Part shown: piece by piece, positions 55,449-64,000 of the stretch
How the letters are laid out: each line of letters starts with the position of its first letter
Position numbering within the stretch: position 1 is the stretch's first letter
NCBI RefSeq assembly: GCF_003265705.1
Contig: NW_020312966.1
Location: 20,459,436-20,523,435, forward strand
Direction of reading: 5' to 3'
Length of the DNA: 64,000 nt
Source: Callorhinus ursinus
Lineage: Eukaryota; Chordata; Mammalia; Carnivora; Otariidae
Position numbers and translations under genes: made by a program
Notes under the pieces: generated by a model
Database searches by the model: none
Told to the model about the DNA's origin: nothing
What the model saw: the letters and a program-made list of their open reading frames with translations, nothing else

Positions 55449-57171
55449 TAATATAGAAATATACATCTACTTGGTTATATTTTTTAAAAAGAGTATGTGT
55501 TACTGCTTTTTCACTTTAGGGTATATTGGGAATATGTCCTATATGGCAGAATTATATTTTAAGAGGGTAAGTCATATATATTTATTTCTTACAAATACAT
55601 ATGCCTTGATGTGATCACACATGGTTATACATGACTTATACATACAGTGCGTAAATAAAGTCTCCTGTGGTAGGAGATAAATATTTGCCTTCAGGGGCCC
55701 TGTTTTTGTTTTTGTTTTTGTTTTTCCAGCATGGATATTCATAAGTTAATTCAAGTCTGTAGCAGAGTTACTTTGTATGGGCCTCCCAGCTCTAATGGTC
55801 CAGCTGTCTTTGCTTCACTAACAAATACAATTTGGTGGCTGTAGGTATCTTCAGTGGTCTCTTTGAATGGTGCAGATAATAGCTTAATGTTAATCTTTTG
55901 TAGTGCTATCATTGTTTTATAAAACTAAAAATAGCCTTGTAGGTGGAATAGAAGAAAAGTTTTGGAAAACTATGTGCTTTATGGTTGACAGAATTTCATC
56001 ATCTTCCACCATGCTATTTTAGTAAACACATTCAGAAAACAGTTGTTGCTATTATGGGTGTGGGACTTTGTCTCCCAGGGACTAAACCACTAGCTACAAA
56101 TAGAACACACTGAAAATCTAACTGGAATTATTGTTACTTATTATATTTCTTCTGTGTATCAATTGGTATGTCATCTAACCCAGGCTAATATTCAGTGAAA
56201 CCTTTCTTTCTTTTTTTTTTTTGCTATTTTTTTATCTGTATATCTCCAATTCTAAAGATTATCATAGAAATGTAAGAAAACTTAGATGACATAGAATCAT
56301 CTGCAGCAGTGGTTTCTGTAGACCTTGATGGATTTTTGCTGGTCTCTAGTGAAATGAGAAATATAAGGAAAATATAGTGAATTTTTCCTGAAGCTAAATA
56401 TTTGATCCTTCATCACGATATTCCTCCTATTTTGGTGTTAAAATGGGCTCTTTTTAAATAAAATAATGACAGTACAGGGTACTTTGAATTTTTTTTTCTT
56501 TTTTATGTCTTTACTTGGAAAAATGAAAAGTTGGCACCCAATTTGGTAGGGCAGATGTAATAAGTGTGTGCATTTTAAAGTTGATGTCTCTGTGATATCT
56601 CAAGGTCTGGGAACTACTGATGGAAAATGTACAGACAGGTACATTGAAAATGGATGGTCTTTGATGAATACTTTGGCCCTTTGATTTCTCTTACTGGGTT
56701 GTGTATTTGGCATTGTGTAGACGTTGTATTGTGTTTATATCCTGTGTATGGTCTCTGGCCTTATAGTTCTAGTCCCTGAGCTTCCGTTTCCCGTTCCCAG
56801 CTGCCTGACCTTGAAGACTAGAGAGTGGCTCATCCTTTTGTCTGGCAAGATCCATATCGTCTCCTTGCGTCTTCTCCATTCCTGAATTCCCTTTCCCTGC
56901 CTCATTGTATCTTACTGGATTTGTTTCCAAGAAGATCCAGTTATAAAGGCCAGCCGACCTTTGAGCTTAGCACTGCCCCTGGCTCTATAACCAGGTACTG
57001 ACTTGACAGCTGGTCTGGTTTATTATGAAATCACCAGTAGCTTTGGGTATGGATACTCTAGTGGTGTACACGGCTCTGTGTAGGATGTTACAACACCCAG
57101 TAAAATGAGTAAAATATATGCCTGTTCTCTAAGTCAGTTGTCAACTACTAAGAGTATTAAACCACACAATC
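55448..57171. other. 1.7-kb repeat-poor intronic interval
   Basis: Contains a (GTTTTT)n patch near 55,702-55,726. A possible diverged MER-like end lies near 56,590-56,620. No gene recognised. Confidence 0.45.
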
Positions 57172-59485
57172 ATGTATTTTTTTTCATTTTTTTTATTGTG
57201 GTAAAATACACATAACAAATTTTACCATCTTAACTTTTTAAGTGTACAGTTCAGTGTTATGAAATACATTTGCATTTTTTGTGCAGTCATCACAACACCC
57301 ATTCCCATAATTCTTTTCATGTGGTAAAACTGAAACTCTGGACCCCTTAAACAGTAACTCCACATTCTCCACTCCCCCACAGCCACTGTCAGTGTGGTTC
57401 AGCTTCCTGCCTCGAATTTGGCTACTTTGAGTACCTCATACAAGTGGACTCCAAAGAGCATTTGTCTTTTTGTGACTGGCTTATTTCATTTAGTATATTG
57501 TCTTCAAAACTCACACATATTGTAGCATATTGCAGAATTTTCATTCCTTCTAAGGGTGAATAATAATAGTCCAGTGTATTTTCCTTAGCCATTCATCTGT
57601 CAGTGGACATTGGGTTAATTCCACATTTTGGCTATTTTAAGTAATGCTGCTGCTATGAATACAGGTGTATAAGTATCTCTTTGAGACTTGCTTTCAGTTC
57701 TTTGGCGTATATGCCTAGAAGTGGAATTGCTGGGAAATTCTACTTTTTTAATTTTTTGAGGAACTGCCGTGTTGTTTTCCATGGTGGCTGCACCATTTTA
57801 CATTCTTACCAGCAGTGCACGGGGGTTCCAGTTTCTCTATATATTTGCCAGCACTTATGTTTCCCATTTTGTTTTGTTTTTTGGGTTTTTTTTGATAACC
57901 AGTCTAATGGGTGTGAGATGGTATTTTATTGTAGCTTTGATTTGCATTTCCCTAATGATTAGTCATGTTAGGTATCTTTTCATGTGCTTATTGTACATTT
58001 GCATATCTTTGGAGAAATGTCTGTTCAAGTCTTTTGCCCATTTTTGAATTGGGTTGTTTGTTTTGTTGTTATTGAATTTTAGGAGTTCTCTGTGATTCTC
58101 TTAATCTCTTATCAGATATATGATTTGTTATTTTTTTTCTGATTCTGTGGGTTACCTTTTTACTGTGTTGAAAGTGTCTTTTGGAGAAAAAAAATTAATT
58201 TTTCTTAAATCCAGTTTGTCTGTTTTTTTCTTTTGTTACCTTTGCCTTTGGTGTCATATCCAAGCAATTACTGCCAAATCCAAGGTCATGAAGCTTTTAT
58301 CTTACGTTTTCTTCTAAGAGTTTCATGGTTTTAGGTCTCACATCTAGCTTTTTGATGCATTTTTGAGTTAATTTTTTTTATATGATGTCAGGTAAGGGCC
58401 CAACTTCATCATTTTGCATGTGGATATCCAGTTTTCTCAGGATCATTTGTTGAAAAGACTGTCCTTATCTCATCGAATGGCTTGGCACCCTAGAGAAAAT
58501 CATTTGACCATGTATGTGTGGGTTTATTTCTGGGTCTCCGTTTTATCCCACTGGCCTATAAGTCTGTGTTGTGCTAATACCAAACTGTTTTTGATAACTA
58601 TAACTTTGCAATAAGTTTTGAAATCAGTAGTGTGAACCCTATAGTTTTATTCTTTCGCAAGATTGTTTTGGCTATTTGGTGTCCCTTGAGATTCCATTTG
58701 AATTTCAGGATGTTCCCTCCTCCCCCGCCCCGGGCAAAAAGCATCATTGGGGATTTTGATAGGGATTGCATTGAATCCGTATACCACTTTGGGCAGTATT
58801 GACATTTTAACAATATTCATCCAATCTATGATCATGCAATGTGTTTCCATTATGTCTTTTTCAGTTTCTTTCAGCAGTGTTTTGTAGTTTTTATTGTGTA
58901 AGTAACTTTCAGTTTGATTAAGTTAGTTCCTAAATATTTTATTCTTTCTGATGTGGTTGTAAATGAAGTTGTTTTTGTAATTTCCTTTTCAGATTTTTCA
59001 TTGTTTATGTATAGAAATGCAGCTGATTTTTGTATATTGACTCTTGTTCATGATACTTTGCTGGATTAATTTATTCTGGTGTTGGGGGGTATATTTAGGA
59101 TTTCCTACATAGAAGATCATATCATCTGTAAGCAGATAATTTTACTTCTTCCTTTCCAATTTGGATGCCTTTTGTTTCTTTAACTTGCCTAATTGCTCAG
59201 GCTAGAACTTCCAGAACTATGTTGAATAGGTAAAAATGAGCATCCTTGCCTTGTTCCTGATTGTAAAGGAAAAGCTTTCAGTTTTTACTTTGAGTGTGAT
59301 CCTCGCTGTTTTTCACATACGACTTTTATTGTGCTGAGGAAGTTTTCTTCTATTCCTAGTTTATTGTTTTCATCAGGAAAGATGTTGAATTTTGTCAAGT
59401 GCTTTTTCTGCATCAATTGAGATGATCATGTGTTGTTTTTTCTCCTTAATTCTGTTGATATGGCATATTACATGGATTGATTTTT

Positions 59486-59676
59486 TTTAAAAGATTTTAT
59501 TAGAGCATGCAAGTGAGAGCACATGTGCAAGAGAAAATGAGTGGGGGGAGGGGCAGAAGGAGAGGGAGAAGCAGGCTCCCCGCTGAGCAGGAAGCCTGAC
59601 TCTCTGGCTGGGTCCCAACATCCTAGGACCTGAGCTGAAGACAGACACTTAACCACCTGAGCCACCGAGGCACCCC
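59486..59676 (-). mobile_element. CAN-SINE, antisense, nested in L1
   Basis: T/A start, AAAAGATTTTATTAGAGCAT, 'GAGCAGGAAGCCTGACTCTC', 'ACTTAACCACCTGAGCCACC', 'GAGGCACCCC'. A 17-bp duplication with one mismatch (TACATGGATTGATTTTT, TACATGGATGGATTTTT) lies at 59,469-59,485 and 59,677-59,693. Confidence 0.94.
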
Positions 59677-61365
59677 TACATGGATGGATTTTTGTATGCT
59701 GAACTATCCTTGCATTCCAAGAATAAATCCTACACGATTATAATGTATAATCCTTTTAACATGCTAATGAGTTGTGTTTGCTAGTATTTTGTTGAGGATT
59801 TTTGCATTCATGTTCATAAGGGATATTGGTCTGTAATTTTTCTTGTGGTGTCATGGCCTGGCTTTAGTATCAAGGTAATGCTGCCCTTATAGAATAAGTT
59901 AGGAAGTGTTCCCTTCTCTTCAGGTTTTGGAAAATTTTGAGAAGGATTGGTATTGCTTCTTAAGTGTTAGGTAGAATTCACCAATGAAGCCGTCAGGTTC
60001 CAGGCTTTTCTTTGTTAGGAGACTTTTGATTACTGATTTAAGCTTTTTAGTGGTTATAGACCTATTTAGATTCCCTATTGCTTCATGACTTGCTTTTAGT
60101 AGGTTTTGTGTGTTCAGGAATGTATCCAGTTTAACTAGGTTATCCAATTTGTTGGTATACAGTTGTTCATGGTACGTCTCTTATAATCCTGTATATTTCT
60201 TTAGAATTGTTAGTAATGTCCCACTTTCATTTCTGATTATAGTAATTTGAGTGTTTTTTTCTTAGTCCATGTAGCTAAAGGTTTGTCAATTTTGTGGATC
60301 TTTCTAGAACCAGCTTTTTTGTTGATTTTCTCAGGTGTTTTTCTGTTCTCTGTTTCATTCATCTCTTCTCAAATCTTTATTATTTCCTTCTGCTAGCTTT
60401 GGTTTTAGTTTATTCTTCTTTTTCTCTTTTCCTAAGTTATAAAGTTGGGTGTTGATATGAGATCTTTCTTTGAAAAAGAAAAAAGTGCTTATAGCTATAA
60501 ATTTTCTCCTTAGTACTGCTTTGTCTGCATCCCATAAGTTTTGGTGTGTGGTATTTTTGTTTTCCTTCATCAGTAAGTATGTTCTCCTTTGATCCATTGG
60601 TTGTTTAAAAGTATATAGTTTAATTTCCACAACTTTGTGAATTTTTGTGTTCTGATTTCTGACTTCGTTCGTTGGGTTCAGAGAAGATACTTTTATATCT
60701 GTGGAGACTTAATTTGTGTCCTGACCTATGGTCTGTCCTGGAATATGTGCCATGTGTGTTCTGTTGCTATAGAATGTTCTGTTAGATCTAGATGGTTCAT
60801 TGTATTGCTTAGGTTCTCTGTGCCTACTTTCCTTCTGTCTGGTTGTTCTGTTCCTTATTGAGAGTGGACATTAAAGTAACTACTATTGCAGAACTATTTC
60901 TTTTTTGAATTTTATCAGTTTTTGCTTCATATTTTGATGGTGTGTCATTACTGTGTAAATGTTTATACTTGTTATATCTTCTTGCAGTATTGAATCTTGT
61001 ATCAACTTATAATGCACTTCTTTGTTTTCATTACATTTTTTTATTTAATGCCTGTTGTTTGTCATATTAGCATAGCAACCCTTGCTGTCTTTTGGTAATT
61101 AAGTGCTGGGAATATCTTGTTCCATCCTTTTATTTTCAACCTCTTTATGTCTTTGGATCTAAAGTGAGTCTCTTATGGACAACATATAGTTGGATCTTGT
61201 GTTTTTATCCGTTCTGCCAACCTCTGTCTTTTGATTGGAGAGTTTAATTCATTTGCATTTAATTACTAATAAGGAGGGACTGACTTCTCTCTTTGTCCTG
61301 TGTTCTGTATGCCTTATAAAGCTTTAGCCCCTAATTTACTGCATTATTGTTTTCCTTTGCATTTA

Positions 61366-61571
61366 TATTTTATTTTTTATTTTTTTAAGATTTTGTTTAT
61401 TTGACAGAGAGAGAGACAGTGAGAGAGGGAACACAAGCAGGAGGGAGTGGGAGAGGGAGAGGCAGGCTTCCCACCAAGCAAGGAGCCTGATGCAGGGCTT
61501 GATCCCAGGAACCTGGAACCATGACCTGAGCTGAAGACAGATGCTTAATGACTGAGCCACCCAGATGCCCC
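61366..61571 (-). mobile_element. CAN-SINE, antisense, nested in L1
   Basis: T-rich start, AAGATTTTGTTTATTTGACA, 'GAACACAAGCAGGAGGGAG', 'GCTTAATGACTGAGCCACCC', AGATGCCCC. An 18-bp duplication with one mismatch (TGTTTTCCTTTGCATTTA, TGTTTTCCTGTGCATTTA) lies at 61,348-61,365 and 61,572-61,589. Confidence 0.95.
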
Positions 61572-61960
61572 TGTTTTCCTGTGCATTTAGTTGATTTTTT
61601 ATAGTGAAAGTTTTAAGTAACTTTCTCATTTCCTTGTGTTTATATTTTGTAGCTGTTTTCATTATGGTTACCATGGGGATTATATTTAACATTCTAAAGT
61701 TACAACACTAATTTGAATGTATACCAGCTTAATGTCAACAACAATAAAATCTGTGCTCCTTTTCAGCTCATCCCCATGTCTTTTGGTTGTTGATGCCGAA
61801 TCTCTCTAGTGAATTCCTCATTTTGCTTCTTGTAGTTCTCAGCTCCAGAATTTCTTTTTTTTTTATGCTTTCTGTTCTTTTATTTCCATTTTTTCATTCA
61901 TTGTTCTCTTGATTTTTGCACACTTTTTGTTCTTTGAACATCTCTAAGAGAGTTGTTTTA

Positions 61961-62191
61961 GAAGACAAAGCCAGAGAGGGAGACAAACCATAAGAGACTC
62001 TTAATCTCTCAGGAGACAAACTGAGGGTTGCTGGAGGGGAGGGGGGTCGGAGGGATGGGGTGGCTGGGTGATGGACATCGGGGAGGGTATGTGCTATGGT
62101 GAGCACTGTGAATTGTGCAAGACTGATGAATCACAGACCTGTACCCCTGAAACAAATGATACATTATATGTTAATTAAAAAAAAAACTGGA
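61961..62191 (+). mobile_element. Carnivore L1 3' end, sense, 5'-truncated, nested
   Basis: 'AACCATAAGAGACTCTTAAT', 'CAAACTGAGGGTTGCTGGAG', 'GGGTATGTGCTATGGTGAGC', 'GAAACAAATGATACATTATA', A-tail at about 62,177-62,186. Flanking 10-bp AGTTGTTTTA at 61,951-61,960 and 62,730-62,739 fits its target-site duplication once the younger antisense L1 is removed. Confidence 0.88.
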
Positions 62192-62204
62192 AAAAGCCAG
62201 TTGT

Positions 62205-62722
62205 CTTATTTTTTTCTCTTTATTATTATGTTAATCACCATACGTTACATCATTAGTTTTTGATGTAGTGTTCAGTGATTCATTGTTTGTATATAACACC
62301 CAGTGCTCCATGCAGAACATGCCCTCTTTAATACCCATCACCAGGCTAACCCATCCCCCCACCCACCTCCACTCCAGAACCCTTAGTTTGTTTCTCAGAG
62401 TCCATAGTCTGTCATGGTTCATCTCCCCCTCTGATTTCCCCCTCTTCATTCTTCCCCTCCTGCTATTTTTAACATATAACGTATTATTTGTTTCAGAGGT
62501 ACAGGTCTGTGATTCAACGATCTTACACAATTCACAGTGCTCACCATAGCGCATACCTCCCCAATGTCTATCACCCAGCCACCCCATCCCTCCCACCCCC
62601 CACCACTCCAGCAACCCTCGGTTTGTTTCCTGAGATTAAGAATTCCTCATGTCAGTGAGGTCATATGATACATGTCTTTCTCTGATTGACTTATTTCACT
62701 CAGCATTGTTGAAAAAGATAAG
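62205..62722 (-). mobile_element. Carnivore L1 3' end, antisense, nested (youngest of the stack)
   Basis: T-rich start, ATGTTAATCACCATACGTTA, 'AACACCCAGTGCTCCATG', 'ACAATTCACAGTGCTCACCA', 'AGATTAAGAATTCCTCATGT', 'GACTTATTTCACTCAGCATT'. A perfect 13-bp duplication AAAAGCCAGTTGT lies at 62,192-62,204 and 62,723-62,735. It shares an inverted segment with the sense copy next to it. Confidence 0.93.
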
Positions 62723-63719
62723 AAAAGCCAGTTGTTTTAAAGTCTTTGTCTAGTATATCTGCTATAGGACTTTCTTGGGGACAGTTTTTGTTGACATATC
62801 TTTTTCCTTTGAATGAGCCATACTTTCCTGTTTCTTTGTATGTCTTGTGATTTTTTTTTTCAACACCTGACATTTATCTGATAATGTGGTAACTCGGGAA
62901 ATCAGATTCTCGCCCTGCGCAGGTTTTGCTGGGTTTTGTTATTGTTTATTTTTTAATTGTTGTACACTTTGTTTGTGGTGAGGGTCAGCCTGAGGAATGA
63001 ACTTAGGATCTTCTCAGGTCTTTTCTGATCCTTTTTCTGGGCATGTGTGGTCACTTTCTAATTTTGCTCATATGTGCAGTTGTTTTTTGAGTGTCCTAAT
63101 CTTTAATATCTGGGCTCCCCAAAGGAAAACAAGTGAAAAATGAAGGGAGAGGAGGGATGCTGGCCCTTTAAATCTTCTGACAGTCACTTCACCTAGAGAG
63201 GTAGAGACTTTTAACAATGTGGGGAGGTGCTACAGTGGCTGTCACCTCTTTATCTTGAGGCTCTGTGCTAAGAAGTGGCAATCAGAGCATCATTCCTGAT
63301 ATTTTGGGGGCAGGGTCCTTTTTACGCACCCTAGCACCCACATGCTGTGTGTAAGCTGCTCTCAGAACATATCTATAGCTGCCTTGCTACATGGCTAGGG
63401 GTAAGGCGTTGGTAGGATGGGAGCCACTCTTGAGCTAAGAGCTGAAATTACCCAAAAGTTGCCATCCAGATCTTCCCCTAGAAGTTGTAAGCTCTTAGCC
63501 CTTAGGAACCGGAGTTCCAGAATTGTTGCATCAGACAGATTCTGTCAGTGCAGTACTCTCAAGGTGAGGACACCCTTTCCTGGAGCTTCCCAATCCACCT
63601 CCTAGGATCCTCCCCACCCATCATGTGTTCTTACACACATGTGTAAGATAGGTTGTATCTTAAGAGAGGTCAAGTACCATCAGTGCTGAAGTAGTTCCAG
63701 ATAAGATAGATTCATCTTT

Positions 63720-63824
63720 GGGGACTCCTGGCTGGCTCAGTTGGAAGAGCATGCAACTCTTGATCTCAGGGTCACGAGTTTGAGACCCACATTGGGTGTA
63801 GAGTTTACGTAAAAAAAAAAAAAA
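63720..63824 (+). mobile_element. Short CAN-SINE, sense
   Basis: 'CTCCTGGCTGGCTCAGTTGG', 'AGAGCATGCAACTCTTGATC', 'CACGAGTTTGAGACCCACAT', A-tail. A perfect 12-bp duplication AGATTCATCTTT lies at 63,708-63,719 and 63,825-63,836. Confidence 0.95.
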
Positions 63825-63839
63825 AGATTCATCTTTTAT

Positions 63840-64000
63840 TGAGCTGTCTGTGTAGCTTTGAGTAAATTTCTTACTCTTTTTCAACTTCAGTTTCCTCTAT
63901 GAAAGTTAGTGATAAAAATACTGATATCAAGATTTCTGTGAGGATGAATGAAACCATACAAAATGCATGACTGAGTGTCCAGCATTGAGCAACCACCTTT
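63840..64000 (+). mobile_element. MIR SINE, sense, cut by the window end
   Basis: 'GCTTTGAGTAAATTTCTTAC', 'TTCAACTTCAGTTTCCTCTA', 'GTGATAAAAATACTGATATC', 'TGTGAGGATGAATGAAACCA' in MIR order. Confidence 0.78.

Larger units (their letters stand above)
57175..63615 (-). mobile_element. Near-full-length ancient L1 (L1M type), antisense, with four nested insertions
   Basis: Read on +, the element runs backwards. 3' UTR: 'TTATTGTGGTAAAATACACA' at 57,194. ORF2 reverse transcriptase region about 57,600-60,400: 'AGAAGTGGAATTGCTGGGAA', 'GGGATTGCATTGAATCCGTA', 'AATTGAGATGATCATGTG', 'TAATTTTTCTTGTGGTGTC'. Endonuclease region to about 61,900. ORF1/5' UTR-like sequence from about 62,740 to 63,610: 'TGATAATGTGGTAACTCGGG', 'GCACCCTAGCACCCACATGC', 'ATTACCCAAAAGTTGCCATC'. 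Possible duplication: CCACACAATCATGTATT (57,162) against CCACCCATCATGTGTT (63,615). Every frame is full of stops, so it is inactive. Confidence 0.85.
578..64000 (+). other. CDKAL1: Large downstream CDKAL1 intron, continuing beyond the window
   Basis: After the donor at 578 no further sequence matches CDKAL1. The next expected exon should begin with the codons for the radical-SAM CxxxCxxC motif, and I did not find it on the + strand. CDKAL1 is known to be a very large gene with introns of tens to hundreds of kilobases, so a 63-kb stretch without an exon is expected. The contents are interspersed repeats plus repeat-poor intervals, listed separately. No CpG island or second gene was seen. Confidence 0.85.

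Noticed and set aside
55414..55614. Cys-Val repeat peptide
   Set aside because: Produced by translation of the (GT)n microsatellite.
62231..62614. 127-codon open frame on -
   Set aside because: Lies wholly within the young antisense L1 3' UTR, which is non-coding.
61961..62722. Single twin-primed (inverted) L1 insertion
   Set aside because: Both arms contain an L1 3' end with its own A- or T-tail, and two separate duplications are readable, so two insertions explain it better.
1003..63836. CRISPR-like array from recurring roughly 200-bp similar units
   Set aside because: The units are dispersed CAN-SINEs in both orientations with target-site duplications and A-tails, in a eukaryotic genome.
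578..64000. A second CDKAL1 exon or another gene in the intron
   Set aside because: I looked for the expected continuation (radical-SAM cluster motif) and for other recognisable proteins and found none. All longer frames fall in repeats or lack support.

Overview
This window is vertebrate nuclear DNA from a carnivoran. It holds one recognisable protein-coding exon and about 63 kb of intron. The exon (457-577, + strand) encodes about 41 residues of CDKAL1, the radical-SAM enzyme that adds the 2-methylthio group to t6A37 of cytosolic tRNA-Lys(UUU). It has a usable AG acceptor and a near-consensus GTAAGTG donor. I find no other CDKAL1 exon, so positions 578-64000 appear to be a single large downstream intron that runs past the window. 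The open reading frames of 60-137 codons elsewhere are either repeat-derived or unremarkable AT-rich noise.

The carnivoran call rests on 27 copies of the tRNA-Lys-derived CAN-SINE and on carnivore-type L1 3' ends. The SINE copies resemble the arctoid type (bear, seal or mustelid). The very common young canid SINEC_Cf type is not seen. I cannot name the species.

Layout. 1-577: end of the upstream intron and the exon. 578-6500: CAN-SINEs, L2, MIR and an MLT1 LTR. 6500-15100: one L1 3' end followed by a repeat-poor stretch with old MIR and L2. 15100-24500: a Tigger-type DNA transposon with TA duplications, a SINE inside a SINE, a sense L1 3' half (18.7-20.5 kb), and a 49-bp alternating purine-pyrimidine tract. 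25000-27650: a decayed hAT-Charlie transposase fossil carrying a nested SINE. 31.4-34.9 kb: an antisense L1 with four nested SINEs. 36.2-39.3 kb: repeat-poor. 39.3-43.4 kb: L1 tail, a long antisense L2, MER20-like hAT and an MLT1-like LTR. 47.3-48.4 kb: an antisense L1 tail split by an ERVK-like solitary LTR. 54-57 kb: repeat-poor. 57.2-63.6 kb: a nearly full-length ancient antisense L1 carrying two SINEs and two younger opposing L1 tails.

I found no undescribed gene system. The most informative signals are nested insertions with readable target-site duplications, which order events in time; the strong antisense bias of the SINEs, which places T-rich tracts followed by AG in the sense pre-mRNA; and repeat-poor AT-rich blocks in an intron of a gene known to host long-range enhancers. 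All family assignments were made by eye. Repeat boundaries without a stated target-site duplication are approximate.
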